From Fimbriimonadaceae bacterium (lineage in GTDB: Bacteria > Armatimonadota > Fimbriimonadia > Fimbriimonadales > Fimbriimonadaceae): a DNA stretch of 60,930 nt. The DNA lies in contig JAICWL010000006.1 in the NCBI GenBank assembly GCA_025934835.1, positions 1 through 60,930 on the forward strand, read 5' to 3'. Each line of letters starts with the position of its first letter. Position 1 is the stretch's first letter. Shown here in pieces: positions 8,861 through 18,799 of this stretch. Both the position numbers and the translations under genes were made by a program. The notes under the pieces are model-generated. The model worked only from the letters and a program-made list of their open reading frames with translations. It was not told the origin of the DNA and did not search any database.

Positions 8861-9718
8861 ATGGAGCCCACATTTCGAACGATCGCCGATCTTTTCCAGG
8901 CGCCGTCCGCGGACGGGCTCGAGACGCCCAAACCACTCGCCAAGAAGAAAGGTGAGACGCCCGAAGAGAGCGATGAACTGGGCCGCCAGAGCCTTCTCGA
9001 AGGGGATTGCGAGACCGCCATCCGGCACTTCCGAGAGGCGGTCAGGCAGCGCGACCCATCCGATATCACCTCGCGGATCCATTTGGCGGGTGCGTACGAT
9101 TGCGGAGACCAATATCCGCAGGCGATGCGGCAGTATGAAACGGCGCTCAGGCTCAAGAAGGACGCGGCCGAGCCCCACGTGGGCGCATCCGATCTGCTCA
9201 AGAGATACGGCAGATTTCGCGATTCGATAATGCGCCTGGAAGAGGCCGTGCGGCTCGAGCCCGGGAACGCGTTCTATCACATGAAGCTAGCCCAAACGCT
9301 TCGGGCCGCGGGCGAGCGCAAGAAGGCGCTGCAAGCTGCGCAGGGCGCGGTTCTTTCCAAGCCGGACGAGGCGTTCTATCATTACTGGATCGGCGACCTG
9401 CTGCTGGAACTCGGTAGAGATTCGGAAGCGCTCGACAGCCTTCGAGCGGCGATCGAGCTGTCGCCCGGCGACGATTTTCTGTATGTGCGGGCCGCTGTCG
9501 GCTTTTGGCGCCTTGGGAGACAGCAGGAGGCCGTGAAGGCGATTCGGCTGGCAAGCGACCTGGATACTTCGAAGAACCTGTACCACGGCATGCTCGAAGA
9601 GATGTTGAGCGCGCTCGGTCTGGAAGAGGAAGCTGCGCTAGAGGATGAGCGTGCCTCCAAGATGGACGCCTACGACCACGAGCTTCTGAATCGTTGGCTT
9701 GCCGAGATCGGGTGGTGA
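8861..9718 (+). CDS. Tetratricopeptide repeat protein
   Basis: A 285-residue protein with about six TPR-like helical pairs between residues 35 and 250, for example the repeats around GDCETAIRHFREAV, YPQAMRQYETAL, RFRDSIMRLEEAV, GERKKALQAAQGAV and GRDSEALDSLRAAI. It has no signal peptide or membrane segment, so it is probably cytoplasmic and a protein-protein scaffold. It starts 5 bases after the exported protein's stop, which implies co-translation. The partner and pathway are unknown, and the adjacent exported protein is the obvious candidate for a functional link. Confidence 0.82.
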   Translation: MEPTFRTIADLFQAPSADGLETPKPLAKKKGETPEESDELGRQSLLEGDCETAIRHFREAVRQRDPSDITSRIHLAGAYDCGDQYPQAMRQYETALRLKKDAAEPHVGASDLLKRYGRFRDSIMRLEEAVRLEPGNAFYHMKLAQTLRAAGERKKALQAAQGAVLSKPDEAFYHYWIGDLLLELGRDSEALDSLRAAIELSPGDDFLYVRAAVGFWRLGRQQEAVKAIRLASDLDTSKNLYHGMLEEMLSALGLEEEAALEDERASKMDAYDHELLNRWLAEIGW

Positions 9719-9871
9719 GGGTTTGCATTATTCGTAATGGTCCGCCCCCCAACACCAAATACCAATCTCGACGAATCTTTCACCCGGCACCGAATCTCAA
9801 TCGCCCGCCCGCTCGTGTCATAGTAACAATGCGGCAGGTTAGATCCGGCCGTGAACAGGAGGAAATCGACG

Positions 9872-11540
<1,669 letters not shown>

Positions 11541-11637
11541 CGTCCCCGCTACCGGTCCGGTAAAGCTCACGGGTTTTGGCCCAACCCGGTAATTCGCAGC
11601 AAGGCGCCCTAGCGCCAGATCACGGCAATTACAGCAC

Positions 11638-13410
11638 ATGAATGCGATCTTCATGCGCGGTGAGAAGCACGTCAGGCGCTTGCTCGTGGTCCTAGCGTGG
11701 GGCCTGCTCGCCTCGGCGGTCACGCCGGCGTTTGGCCAGGATGCGGTGCCAGGGCGTCTGCTGGTGAAGTTCAAGAGCGGCGTAGGCCAGTCCACGGTGG
11801 ACGAAGCGCTCGCAGGGCTCGGGGGAAGACAAAGTCGCGAGATTCCTAAACTCGGCATCAAAGTCGTCGAGTTGCCGCTGAGTGCGAGCGTGACGGCGGC
11901 CGCGAATCAGATGAAGGGCCGGCCGGACGTCGAATTCGCGGAGCCCGATTACTTGTCACATTCCGAACAGGTGCAAGCCATGACGCCCAATGACCCATGG
12001 TTCGCGAATTGGCAATATGCGCTGAAGCAGGTGTCGTGTCCCGCAGCTTGGAGCGTATCTACAGGCAATCCGGCCGTGATCGTTGCCATATTAGACTCTG
12101 GAATCTACTCCGCGCACCCCGATCTGCAAGGCAAGATAGTCGCCGGCTACAACGCCGTAAACAACAACTCCGACCTCACCGACGTGACCGGGCACGGAAC
12201 GCTCGTATCGGGCGTCGTGGGGGCGGATAGCAATAATGGAGTGGGTGTAGCATCGGTCGCTTGGAACTGCATGATCATGCCCATTCGAGTTTCGGACTCG
12301 ACAGGTACCGCAACGTATTCGGCAATAGCGACGGGATTGCAGTGGGCGGCGGACCACGGGGCCAAGGTCGCAAATCTGAGCTTTGATTTACTTTCGGGCA
12401 ACTCCACGATGGATACGGCGCTCAAGTACTTCCGGAGCAAGGGGGGGCTCGTCACGGTGAGCGCGGGCAACTATGGCACCAACACGAACCAGGCAGCCGA
12501 CCCTTACATGGTCACGGTGAGCGCCGTGTCGAGTACAGACTTGCTGACCAACTACTCGAGCTGGGGCAGTAACGTAGACGTTTCCGCACCGGGAACGGTG
12601 TACTCGACGACTTCCTCCGGTGGCTACTCGAGTGTTTCGGGTACGTCCTTTGCGGCCCCCATGGTGGCAGGAGAGGCGGCACTCATTTGGTCGGCGAACC
12701 CTACCCTGACCAACGATCAGGTCGAGCAGATCATCGAGCAGAGCGCGGATGACCTCGGATCGGCTGGATGGGACATGTATTACGGGTACGGTCGCATCAA
12801 TGTCGCTAGGGCGCTGCAATTAGCCGAGTCGACCCCGGCATCGGACACGACGGCGCCTGCGGTCGCGTTCGCGCAGCCCACCAACGGCTCGACTCTCAGC
12901 GGATTCGCCACCGTTACGGCCAACGCGACGGACAACGTCCAGGTTGATCATGTCACCTTCGCGGTGAACGGAGTGGCAGTGACGACGATCTACGCTTCGC
13001 CGTACAGCTTCTCGTGGGACACCACCTCCGCCGCGAACGGTGCTGCAACCCTGCAAGCGACGGCGGTCGACAGTTCCGGCAACGCAACGACGACTTCAGT
13101 GTCGGTGACGGTGAACAACGTGTCGCCCAACACTTCGGACACCATGCCCCCAACCGTTTCGATCACGTCGCCGACAGGGGGCAAGGTCGGGAACTCGTTC
13201 ACGGTTGCCGCTCAGGCCTCGGACAACGTCGGGGTCACGAAGGTGGCTCTCTACGTCGACGGCAAGCTTATTGCCAGCGACAGCAGCGCGCCATGGTCGT
13301 TCAGCGTGAACTCTCGAAAGTGGGTCAGCGGTACGCATACGCTGATGTGCAAAGCGTACGATGCCGCGGGCAATGTCGGAAGCTCGGCAGGAGTTTCGGT
13401 CTCCAAGTAG
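11638..13410 (+). CDS. Secreted subtilisin-like serine protease (S8) with Ig-like C-terminal domains
   Basis: A 590-residue secreted protease. A signal peptide (about residues 1-34, ending PAFGQ) is followed by an I9-like propeptide (LLVKFKSGVG to VEFAEPDY, about 41-105) and a peptidase S8 domain (about 120-395). The catalytic triad is Asp153 (ILDSGI), His186 (GHGT) and Ser337 (SGTSFAAP), with the oxyanion Asn278 (SAGN). Two Ig-like beta domains of about 90 residues (about 405-490 and 500-590) each begin with a D-T-x-P-P/A segment and contain the DNVxVxxV strand. No cell-wall or PEP-CTERM sorting signal follows. It likely degrades extracellular protein, or processes surface proteins such as the facing SdrD-like product, which is inference. 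Confidence 0.93.
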   Translation: MNAIFMRGEKHVRRLLVVLAWGLLASAVTPAFGQDAVPGRLLVKFKSGVGQSTVDEALAGLGGRQSREIPKLGIKVVELPLSASVTAAANQMKGRPDVEFAEPDYLSHSEQVQAMTPNDPWFANWQYALKQVSCPAAWSVSTGNPAVIVAILDSGIYSAHPDLQGKIVAGYNAVNNNSDLTDVTGHGTLVSGVVGADSNNGVGVASVAWNCMIMPIRVSDSTGTATYSAIATGLQWAADHGAKVANLSFDLLSGNSTMDTALKYFRSKGGLVTVSAGNYGTNTNQAADPYMVTVSAVSSTDLLTNYSSWGSNVDVSAPGTVYSTTSSGGYSSVSGTSFAAPMVAGEAALIWSANPTLTNDQVEQIIEQSADDLGSAGWDMYYGYGRINVARALQLAESTPASDTTAPAVAFAQPTNGSTLSGFATVTANATDNVQVDHVTFAVNGVAVTTIYASPYSFSWDTTSAANGAATLQATAVDSSGNATTTSVSVTVNNVSPNTSDTMPPTVSITSPTGGKVGNSFTVAAQASDNVGVTKVALYVDGKLIASDSSAPWSFSVNSRKWVSGTHTLMCKAYDAAGNVGSSAGVSVSK

Positions 13411-13424
13411 ACAGGAACCAAGAG

Positions 13425-13457
13425 ACAGGGGCTGAGGACGATGTCCTCAGCCCCTGT
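13425..13457. terminator. Bidirectional hairpin between the protease and SdrD-like genes
   Basis: A perfect 15-bp inverted repeat (13425-13439 and 13443-13457) with a 3-base loop lies between two convergent genes. Neither flank has a strong T run (TGCATT on the plus side, CTCTTGGTT on the minus side), but the stem is very stable and well placed to stop transcription from both sides. Confidence 0.7.
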
Positions 13458-13481
13458 TGCATTAGGTCAGGGCCAATCCGC

Positions 13482-15947
13482 CTATGGAGGATTGACGAAC
13501 GGGAGTTGGCTGTTGTTGATCTGGTTCAATACCGTCTGGAGCGTGGTTTCCCAAGTTCGCAGATTGCTTGCATTGACCGTCAAGTTTCCGCCAGGTGCGC
13601 CGAGTTGGGCATTTGCGGCGTCCATGATCGACTGAATTGAGTACCACCCGACCGGCCACGCTGCGTTGTGCACAACCGCGATCGTTCCCGTTGGATTGTT
13701 CACCAGGCTCGGAGCCGGTACCAGCGCTGTGGCAAGCAGTCCTCCCTTATAGGGCTTCATGCCGTTCTGGAGGGCCGAAGTGGTGTCGAGCTCGGTGGTA
13801 GCCAACTGGGCGGACAGCATGTTCGCCGCGTTGGTACCCGAGGCGCCGGTCAACCAGCTTTGGAAGCTGACCAGCCCGTTGTAGTCGCCCGTCGGGTTGA
13901 ACGCGTTGCCCTTTCCATCCACCAGATTCAGGCCAGACAAGAAGGTGGCGTAGGTCGGCCAGGTGCCCACACTCGTCTTCGTCGGACCGCCGGCCAGTCC
14001 AGTGAGGACGATGGCGCCGTTCTTGTTCGACCAGAACCCGAGTGTGAGGCCGCCGATGTCGCCTGCTTTGTTGTAGTTGAGGAAGTCATTGTTCTGACTT
14101 CCCTCGACTGGGATCGTGCCCGAGTCGGTGTTATTCGTCGGCGCGGTCTCTACCCATCCAGTCTTCTGGACCTCGGAGAGGCTGAACGTTGACCCGACTG
14201 GGAAGTCGCCGAGCGAGTAGGCGCCAGTGGCGTCGGTAGTCGCCTGCACGGGGATCACGGTGCCGTTCGGCTCGGTGACGTTGCCCTGGATGACGAAGTT
14301 CGCGACTCCTGGCTCGGTGCCATCGGTCTGGTGCGTGCCATTGGCGTTGGTGTCGTACCACTTGTGCCCGCCTAGCGGCGCAAGCTGGATGTTGCCGAAG
14401 TCATGGTCAGGCGAGCCCACCGCGTAGGTGGTGTCCGTCGGCGAGCCGCTGCCGGAGATCGAGCCCGATTGAGGATCGACCGTAGTCTCCTGCCAGCCTG
14501 TTGGCACGACCTCGGTGAGACTGAACGTAGTTCCGTCCGGATAGGGGCCGAACGAGTATGCGCCATTGGCATCCGTTGTGGTCTGGTCTGACAGAGGCGT
14601 TCCGCCGGGAAGGGTGAACGTGATCTTGATGGTGACGCCGCTGAGGTAAGCCTCACCGCTGTCGTGTGATCCGTTCATGTTCGCGTCGTTGAACTTGTGT
14701 CCGCCGACCGAACCGACCGCGATGTTCCCGATATCGTTGCCCGTCGAGTCCGGAATCGAGAATGAGCTATCGAGAGGGCTCGGCAAACTTGCCGAGATGA
14801 TTCCCGAAGGGTTCCCGGTCGTCTGAGTCCAGCCGGTCGCAGGAAGCGTTTCGGTGACCGTATACGAAGAGCCGTCCGGATAGGGTCCGAACTTGTACGA
14901 GCCCGTCGCGTCCGTGGTGGTGGAGTCGTCGATGACAGTTCCGTCCGGCTCTGTCACCTCGATATTGATTGTGAATCCCGAGAGCACGGGCTCACCGCTA
15001 TCGCGCTGTCCGTTGTCGTTGGAATCGTAGAACTTCTGGCCCGAGACGGACGCGCTGGCGATATTGCCGAAATCCAGATTGGTGACGTTCTGACCCGAAA
15101 GGGACCCGCTGTACCATTGGTGACCATCTTTGTCCGGTATGGGCCCAGTCTCGATCCATCCGCCCGGTACCTCCTCAGCAACGATGAAATCCGTGCCGTC
15201 GTCGATCGGAGCACTGGTCCAAGTGCCGTCGGGGCCGGTCGTGACCTGCTGATCAGGAGAATCCACGCCTGGAAGGTGGCCGTTCAGGAAGATGTCGATT
15301 ACGACGCCGCCGACGGGCGGCTCGCTGGGATCTTCAACTCCGTTGAAGTTCGCATCGTAATACTTGGTTCCTGACAGGTCGAACTGCTGATTCGTTATCG
15401 GGTTATTCGACCGAATCTTGAAGTTGTCGGTCTTCGACTCGGAGTCGAGGAACGTGATCACATGGCCGTTAACCGAGGTATTTGCGGTTTCCTCGATCAG
15501 CCAAACCTTATACTCGCCGCCCTGATTGGGAGTGTCGTCGTACGGTATGAGCTGCACCGGCACGCTGCCGTTAGCAGGATTGAGCAAACCGGGGGCGTGC
15601 GCGCAACCAAGGTCGATCGAAGCCTGCGCAGGGCCTGCAATCACTCCATTTGATACGGTCACCTGTCGGCAGACCGCGTCGTCCGAAGAGAGCAAGGTCT
15701 TGCCGCTTGGATCCGTGACCTGGAAGTAGTAGGTTCCGTCTGGAAGGCCGGCAGAGTTCATGTTCTGGGGGCCGCCATTCAGATATACGAGATCCTTTGA
15801 TTCGTACAAGTTGTGGTTGACGGAGGTGCCGTCACCCAACGTAGTAAATATGGCTCCGAAGAAGCCGCCTGCTGCCCAAATGGTAGCTGCTGCAGCAAAC
15901 AGAACCATGGCGACCATTGCAAGCCGCCTCAGCGCGTTCATGTTCAT
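13482..15947 (-). CDS. Secreted SdrD_B-type repeat protein, probable surface adhesin
   Basis: An 821-residue exported protein. The start at 15947 (MNMNALRRL) has GGAGG 9 bases upstream. A longer frame to 16157 would place arginine-rich sequence before the signal segment. A signal peptide or TM segment spans about residues 6-27. Four SdrD_B-like beta domains begin near residues 192, 302, 415 and 526. Each opens with a calcium-loop-like pattern such as GxKxYDxNxNGxxDxxE, and three contain TTDATGxYxxGPYPDG-type strands. Residues about 632-821 form a distinct C-terminal domain starting GGLTLGFWSNKNG. No LPXTG or PEP-CTERM motif is present, so the anchoring is unknown. Such proteins are typically adhesins or matrix components, and the role here is inferred. 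Confidence 0.87.
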   Translation of the reverse strand: MNMNALRRLAMVAMVLFAAAATIWAAGGFFGAIFTTLGDGTSVNHNLYESKDLVYLNGGPQNMNSAGLPDGTYYFQVTDPSGKTLLSSDDAVCRQVTVSNGVIAGPAQASIDLGCAHAPGLLNPANGSVPVQLIPYDDTPNQGGEYKVWLIEETANTSVNGHVITFLDSESKTDNFKIRSNNPITNQQFDLSGTKYYDANFNGVEDPSEPPVGGVVIDIFLNGHLPGVDSPDQQVTTGPDGTWTSAPIDDGTDFIVAEEVPGGWIETGPIPDKDGHQWYSGSLSGQNVTNLDFGNIASASVSGQKFYDSNDNGQRDSGEPVLSGFTINIEVTEPDGTVIDDSTTTDATGSYKFGPYPDGSSYTVTETLPATGWTQTTGNPSGIISASLPSPLDSSFSIPDSTGNDIGNIAVGSVGGHKFNDANMNGSHDSGEAYLSGVTIKITFTLPGGTPLSDQTTTDANGAYSFGPYPDGTTFSLTEVVPTGWQETTVDPQSGSISGSGSPTDTTYAVGSPDHDFGNIQLAPLGGHKWYDTNANGTHQTDGTEPGVANFVIQGNVTEPNGTVIPVQATTDATGAYSLGDFPVGSTFSLSEVQKTGWVETAPTNNTDSGTIPVEGSQNNDFLNYNKAGDIGGLTLGFWSNKNGAIVLTGLAGGPTKTSVGTWPTYATFLSGLNLVDGKGNAFNPTGDYNGLVSFQSWLTGASGTNAANMLSAQLATTELDTTSALQNGMKPYKGGLLATALVPAPSLVNNPTGTIAVVHNAAWPVGWYSIQSIMDAANAQLGAPGGNLTVNASNLRTWETTLQTVLNQINNSQLPFVNPP

Positions 15948-16340
15948 CTGGATAATCCTCCAACCCGGGGCCCGACGAACGGACCGCCTGCCGGCTAACC
16001 GGCGCCGCGGCTCACACTCGGACGGAGGGCGCAAATGGGCAAATGCCCATGGCTGACTGCACTCTTCCTTCCAAGCTAATGCAAACAGGCGAATTCGATT
16101 CGCCAATTGCCAATTACTCGATATTGCCGCGAGCGCCGGTGTGGCCCGCATCTGCAATTGTATAGCGGTTTGGTCCCCGGTAGAAGGGACAGCCCCACAA
16201 TTTAGAGACTAAAGAGGCATTTTCACCCGAACGGGTGACCAAGCGCGTCACCCGGATCGGGCTCGTAAAGTCGGCCCCGACAAAACGCGGCTGCGCATGC
16301 GGCCAATGCCCTTCTTAAGTCCCTAGCAAACGGGCCCCGG
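15948..16340 (-). promoter_or_regulatory. Long structured leader and promoter region of the SdrD-like gene
   Basis: This 393-bp gap has no credible gene. On the minus strand a TATACAAT -10-like box lies at 16164-16157, about 210 nt before the start codon. The leader has three clear stems: 16098-16104 with 16088-16094 (7 bp, 3-base loop), 16044-16050 with 16035-16041 (7 bp, 2-base loop), and 15999-16003 with 15990-15994 (5 bp). GGAGG follows at the start. It matches no riboswitch consensus that I know. The far part holds a TCACCCG/CGGGTGA hairpin at 16223-16238, which may terminate the VKOR-DsbA transcript weakly. Confidence 0.45.
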
Positions 16341-17453
16341 TTACTTGATTTGGTCGAGGTATTCGTGCTGACCCAAGACGTCGCCGAGATTGCGGCTCGT
16401 AGCAACGGAGCGGCTGGCGCCGGGAGCCAGGATTATGTACGTCGGCGTCTGCCCGATCTTCAGTTTGTCGGCGTCAGCCTCATCAGCCTTTACACGCTGC
16501 CAAGCCGGGTCCGAAGGATCGGCGAGCCTCTTCATGGCATTGGGCCCCGAGTACTTCTCGGCGAGCTTTCTGAAGTCTTTGGGCTCGGGATGCTGAGGCA
16601 AGGCGTAGTCCTCGTTGATGAAGTCCCAGAAGTGTCCGCGTTCGGCGGCCATTTCGCACAGCGCCGCGGCCTTTTCCGAATATTCGTGACCCGGCACCTT
16701 AGTGAGCGGGTAGTGCCGAAAGAGCAACCGGACCGAGTCTGCGTGCTTCTTGACGAATTCCTCCACGCGGGGCGCCATGGTCCGGCAGGCCGGGCAGGCG
16801 AGGTCCGCGAACTCCACAATCGTTACCGCGGCCGTCGGGCTGCCCATCATGTGGGCGGTTGCGGGCGCCAGGACGCTCTCCGGAGCGGCGGCGAGCAGCT
16901 GCCGGTCGATAAGGATCGGGATGGGCCTGGCAAAGGTTCGCTGGGCCAGCCCGATGCCGACCCCGGCAGCAGCAGCGCAAACGATAAAGAGTGGTAATTC
17001 GATCTTTAGCGATCCGTTCCTAGCCACAGTGGTGCGCCAGGCCAGGTATTCGATCAAGAACACGAGCCCCATCACCAGCATCGAAGCCAGACACCAGAGG
17101 CAAGTTGCCTTGATGACATAGTGCGCATATTCGATCAGACCGACGCTGATCAGCGTGCCTAGCCCGCCAATGGCGAGGCAAACGGCCTGGAGGGTCGAGC
17201 GGCGGATGCCGAGAGTCCAGAGCAACGTGAGCGCCGCGAGCGTTAGGTAAGCGCCGAAGCCGAACAGCGAAATCGGAATGTTGAAGAGACTCGACGAGGG
17301 GTCTGTGGCCACCCGCTCGCAACCGGAGGTGTTTCCGCAGGGCACCAGTGCGTTCAGATAGTGCGCCAACGTAAGGACCCCCGCGACGAACGCGCCGACG
17401 AAGCTGAACGCCACACAGATCCGACCTAGCCAAATTGCCTTCACCAAATGCAA
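16341..17453 (-). CDS. VKOR-DsbA fusion, periplasmic disulfide-bond formation
   Basis: A 370-residue membrane protein. Residues 1-175 are a vitamin K epoxide reductase (VKOR) domain of about five TM segments. It has the loop cysteines Cys39 and Cys45, the conserved Ser of SSLFNIP, and the quinone-linked CLWC pair at 118-121. Residues about 200-370 are a thioredoxin-fold DsbA/DSBA-like domain with active-site CPAC (220-223) and a cis-Pro in GQTPTYI. VKOR reoxidises the DsbA partner and passes electrons to quinone, so the fusion is a complete disulfide-forming unit. It lies downstream of the pilus operon on the same strand, separated by one small membrane-protein gene. Likely clients include secreted Cys-containing proteins such as the major pilin. 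Confidence 0.93.
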   Translation of the reverse strand: MHLVKAIWLGRICVAFSFVGAFVAGVLTLAHYLNALVPCGNTSGCERVATDPSSSLFNIPISLFGFGAYLTLAALTLLWTLGIRRSTLQAVCLAIGGLGTLISVGLIEYAHYVIKATCLWCLASMLVMGLVFLIEYLAWRTTVARNGSLKIELPLFIVCAAAAGVGIGLAQRTFARPIPILIDRQLLAAAPESVLAPATAHMMGSPTAAVTIVEFADLACPACRTMAPRVEEFVKKHADSVRLLFRHYPLTKVPGHEYSEKAAALCEMAAERGHFWDFINEDYALPQHPEPKDFRKLAEKYSGPNAMKRLADPSDPAWQRVKADEADADKLKIGQTPTYIILAPGASRSVATSRNLGDVLGQHEYLDQIK

Positions 17454-17605
17454 TTATGGGCCTGATCCTAGGGTGTTCAACAGCTTGCGGTTCGTCGTGC
17501 CGGGCTCGTTGAAACCATTGATTTGCGAGAACCTATTGCCCAATCGCCGACGGCCGGAAGGTGACGGCCCGATGTATCCGTGAGGCGCGTTCTACTCCTG
17601 CGCCA

Positions 17606-18082
17606 TCACATGAGATGGTGGATTTTTAGCTCGCCTACCACGTATGCGAGTGGATACAGCGCGACTCCGCAGCGCATGGCGAAGCCGATGAACTTGGGGT
17701 TTAGCGGCCGGATCATTTCCAGCACTGCTAGCGGAAGAAGGAAGCTCGCGCTTTTGAGCAGCACGAATGCGATGTTGCCATGCTGTAGGGAAGGCGCCAG
17801 TAGTGGATTCGTCTCGATGGCGCGGCCCGTGCGGACGACATAGATCGTGCTCACCATGTCGACGAAGCAGAAGGCGGCGATGAGCAACCCTTCCGGCGAA
17901 ACACACCGGTTCAGAAGCTTTGCAGCCTTGTTCCAGATGGAGAGTTCCACGGTAGACCGACGCGTCCCGGGGCACCCATGTTTCGGCGCACCCGAGATGT
18001 ATAGTCGGCGGGGGGAACGCTTAGCCCGAGTCCCCATTCCTTGGGAATCCCGTGCAAGCGCTTCTTCGCGCGGCGACGCCAT
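17606..18082 (-). CDS. Small membrane protein, DUF5658-like
   Basis: The C-terminal 95 residues form three hydrophobic segments: LLIAAFCFVDMVSTIYVV, IAFVLLKSASFLLPLAVLEM and GFAMRCGVALYPLAYVVG. A D-x-x-ST and an N-P-L element lie between them, as in the DUF5658 family of unknown function. The first 45 residues, after the ATG at 18082, are basic and look unlike the family. A GTG at 17950 would give a 114-residue protein, but neither start has a good Shine-Dalgarno sequence. A TATACAT -10-like element lies just before the ATG at 18082, favouring a start downstream of it. It sits between the pilus operon and VKOR-DsbA. The function is unknown. Confidence 0.65.
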   Translation of the reverse strand: MASPREEALARDSQGMGTRAKRSPRRLYISGAPKHGCPGTRRSTVELSIWNKAAKLLNRCVSPEGLLIAAFCFVDMVSTIYVVRTGRAIETNPLLAPSLQHGNIAFVLLKSASFLLPLAVLEMIRPLNPKFIGFAMRCGVALYPLAYVVGELKIHHLM

Positions 18083-18116
18083 TCAAAATGTATACACTGG
18101 CGCACGCGCGAGCTTC

Positions 18117-18134
18117 TTCACCCGCTTGGGTGAA
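18117..18134 (-). terminator. Possible weak terminator at the end of the pilus operon
   Basis: A 7-bp stem (TTCACCC and GGGTGAA) with a 4-base loop follows the pilP-like stop codon on the minus strand. No T run follows, so it may be only a stabilising or partial terminator. Confidence 0.35.
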
Positions 18135-18157
18135 TCGATTGCTCGGCTCTTGGGTGG

Positions 18158-18799
18158 CTACTTGCCGCCGACGGGCACTGTCCGGCTCTTCCCGGCGTCG
18201 TCGATGGTCAGGCCCTGCTCGCTGATTCGCGTGGCCTTCATTCCTTCTCCGAAGCTTTCGCCCTGACGCACGACATACGACTTGCCGCCGACTTCGACGA
18301 CGGCAACCGGATCCGAGCCGGCAATCACGCCCTGCACATGCACCTCGGTCTCCGGCTTCGTCTCAGGCTTGACGCTGCCAGGAAGCGGTTGCACTCCCAG
18401 GCTGCCACCAAGGGGCACCGGACGGAAGTCCCGGTCGGCTACATGCATCGTGCCGCGTCGGACGGCCGGTCGGCGAACAGGAGCAGGCGGAGCCTCCTTG
18501 GGAAGGACTTCGCGGAAAGGGTCAGCCGTTGCCGCAGCGAAGAGGCTAGGGATTTCGATAATATCGTCGCCTCCCGGAGCGTTCGCCGATGTTCGGGCCG
18601 GCTCGGTGCTCGCGACCAGTGTCGAACCTCCGGGGGAATTCGGGTTCGCGGGGTTCAGCGAGACCGATTGCGGAGCGGACTGAGAAGGCGCCTGGCTGAG
18701 CGTGCTCGATATACGCCAGAACAGAAAGGCGAACATCAACACGACGGCTCCGACCAGAGCAAACGTCTTGTTTCGATCTTCTGGGCGGATTGGCTTCAC
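18158..18799 (-). CDS. PilP-like / GspC-like pilus assembly protein
   Basis: A 213-residue protein with one TM segment (FALVGAVVLMFAFLFWRI, about 12-29), a Pro/Ser-rich linker (30-75), and a C-terminal beta domain. The domain contains VHVQGVIAGSDPVAVVEVGGKSYVVRQGES and TRISEQGLTIDDAGKSRTV (split here for length). That small beta-sandwich (HR-domain) pattern is typical of PilP and GspC, which link the inner-membrane PilM/N/O complex to the secretin. PilP is usually a lipoprotein, whereas this one has a TM anchor, more like GspC. It overlaps the pilQ stop by 4 bases. The function is inferred from position and fold pattern. Confidence 0.75.
   Translation of the reverse strand: MKPIRPEDRNKTFALVGAVVLMFAFLFWRISSTLSQAPSQSAPQSVSLNPANPNSPGGSTLVASTEPARTSANAPGGDDIIEIPSLFAAATADPFREVLPKEAPPAPVRRPAVRRGTMHVADRDFRPVPLGGSLGVQPLPGSVKPETKPETEVHVQGVIAGSDPVAVVEVGGKSYVVRQGESFGEGMKATRISEQGLTIDDAGKSRTVPVGGK

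Noticed and set aside
11541..11637. Possible c-di-GMP riboswitch before the subtilase gene
   Set aside because: On the reverse strand a CGGTAGCGGGG-like end is seen, but the essential GGGCAAACC core is missing and the strand is wrong for the subtilase. Only simple hairpins remain.
15948..16157. 70-residue N-terminal extension of the SdrD-like protein
   Set aside because: It would bury the signal segment behind Arg-rich sequence, and the ATG at 15947 has a strong GGAGG.
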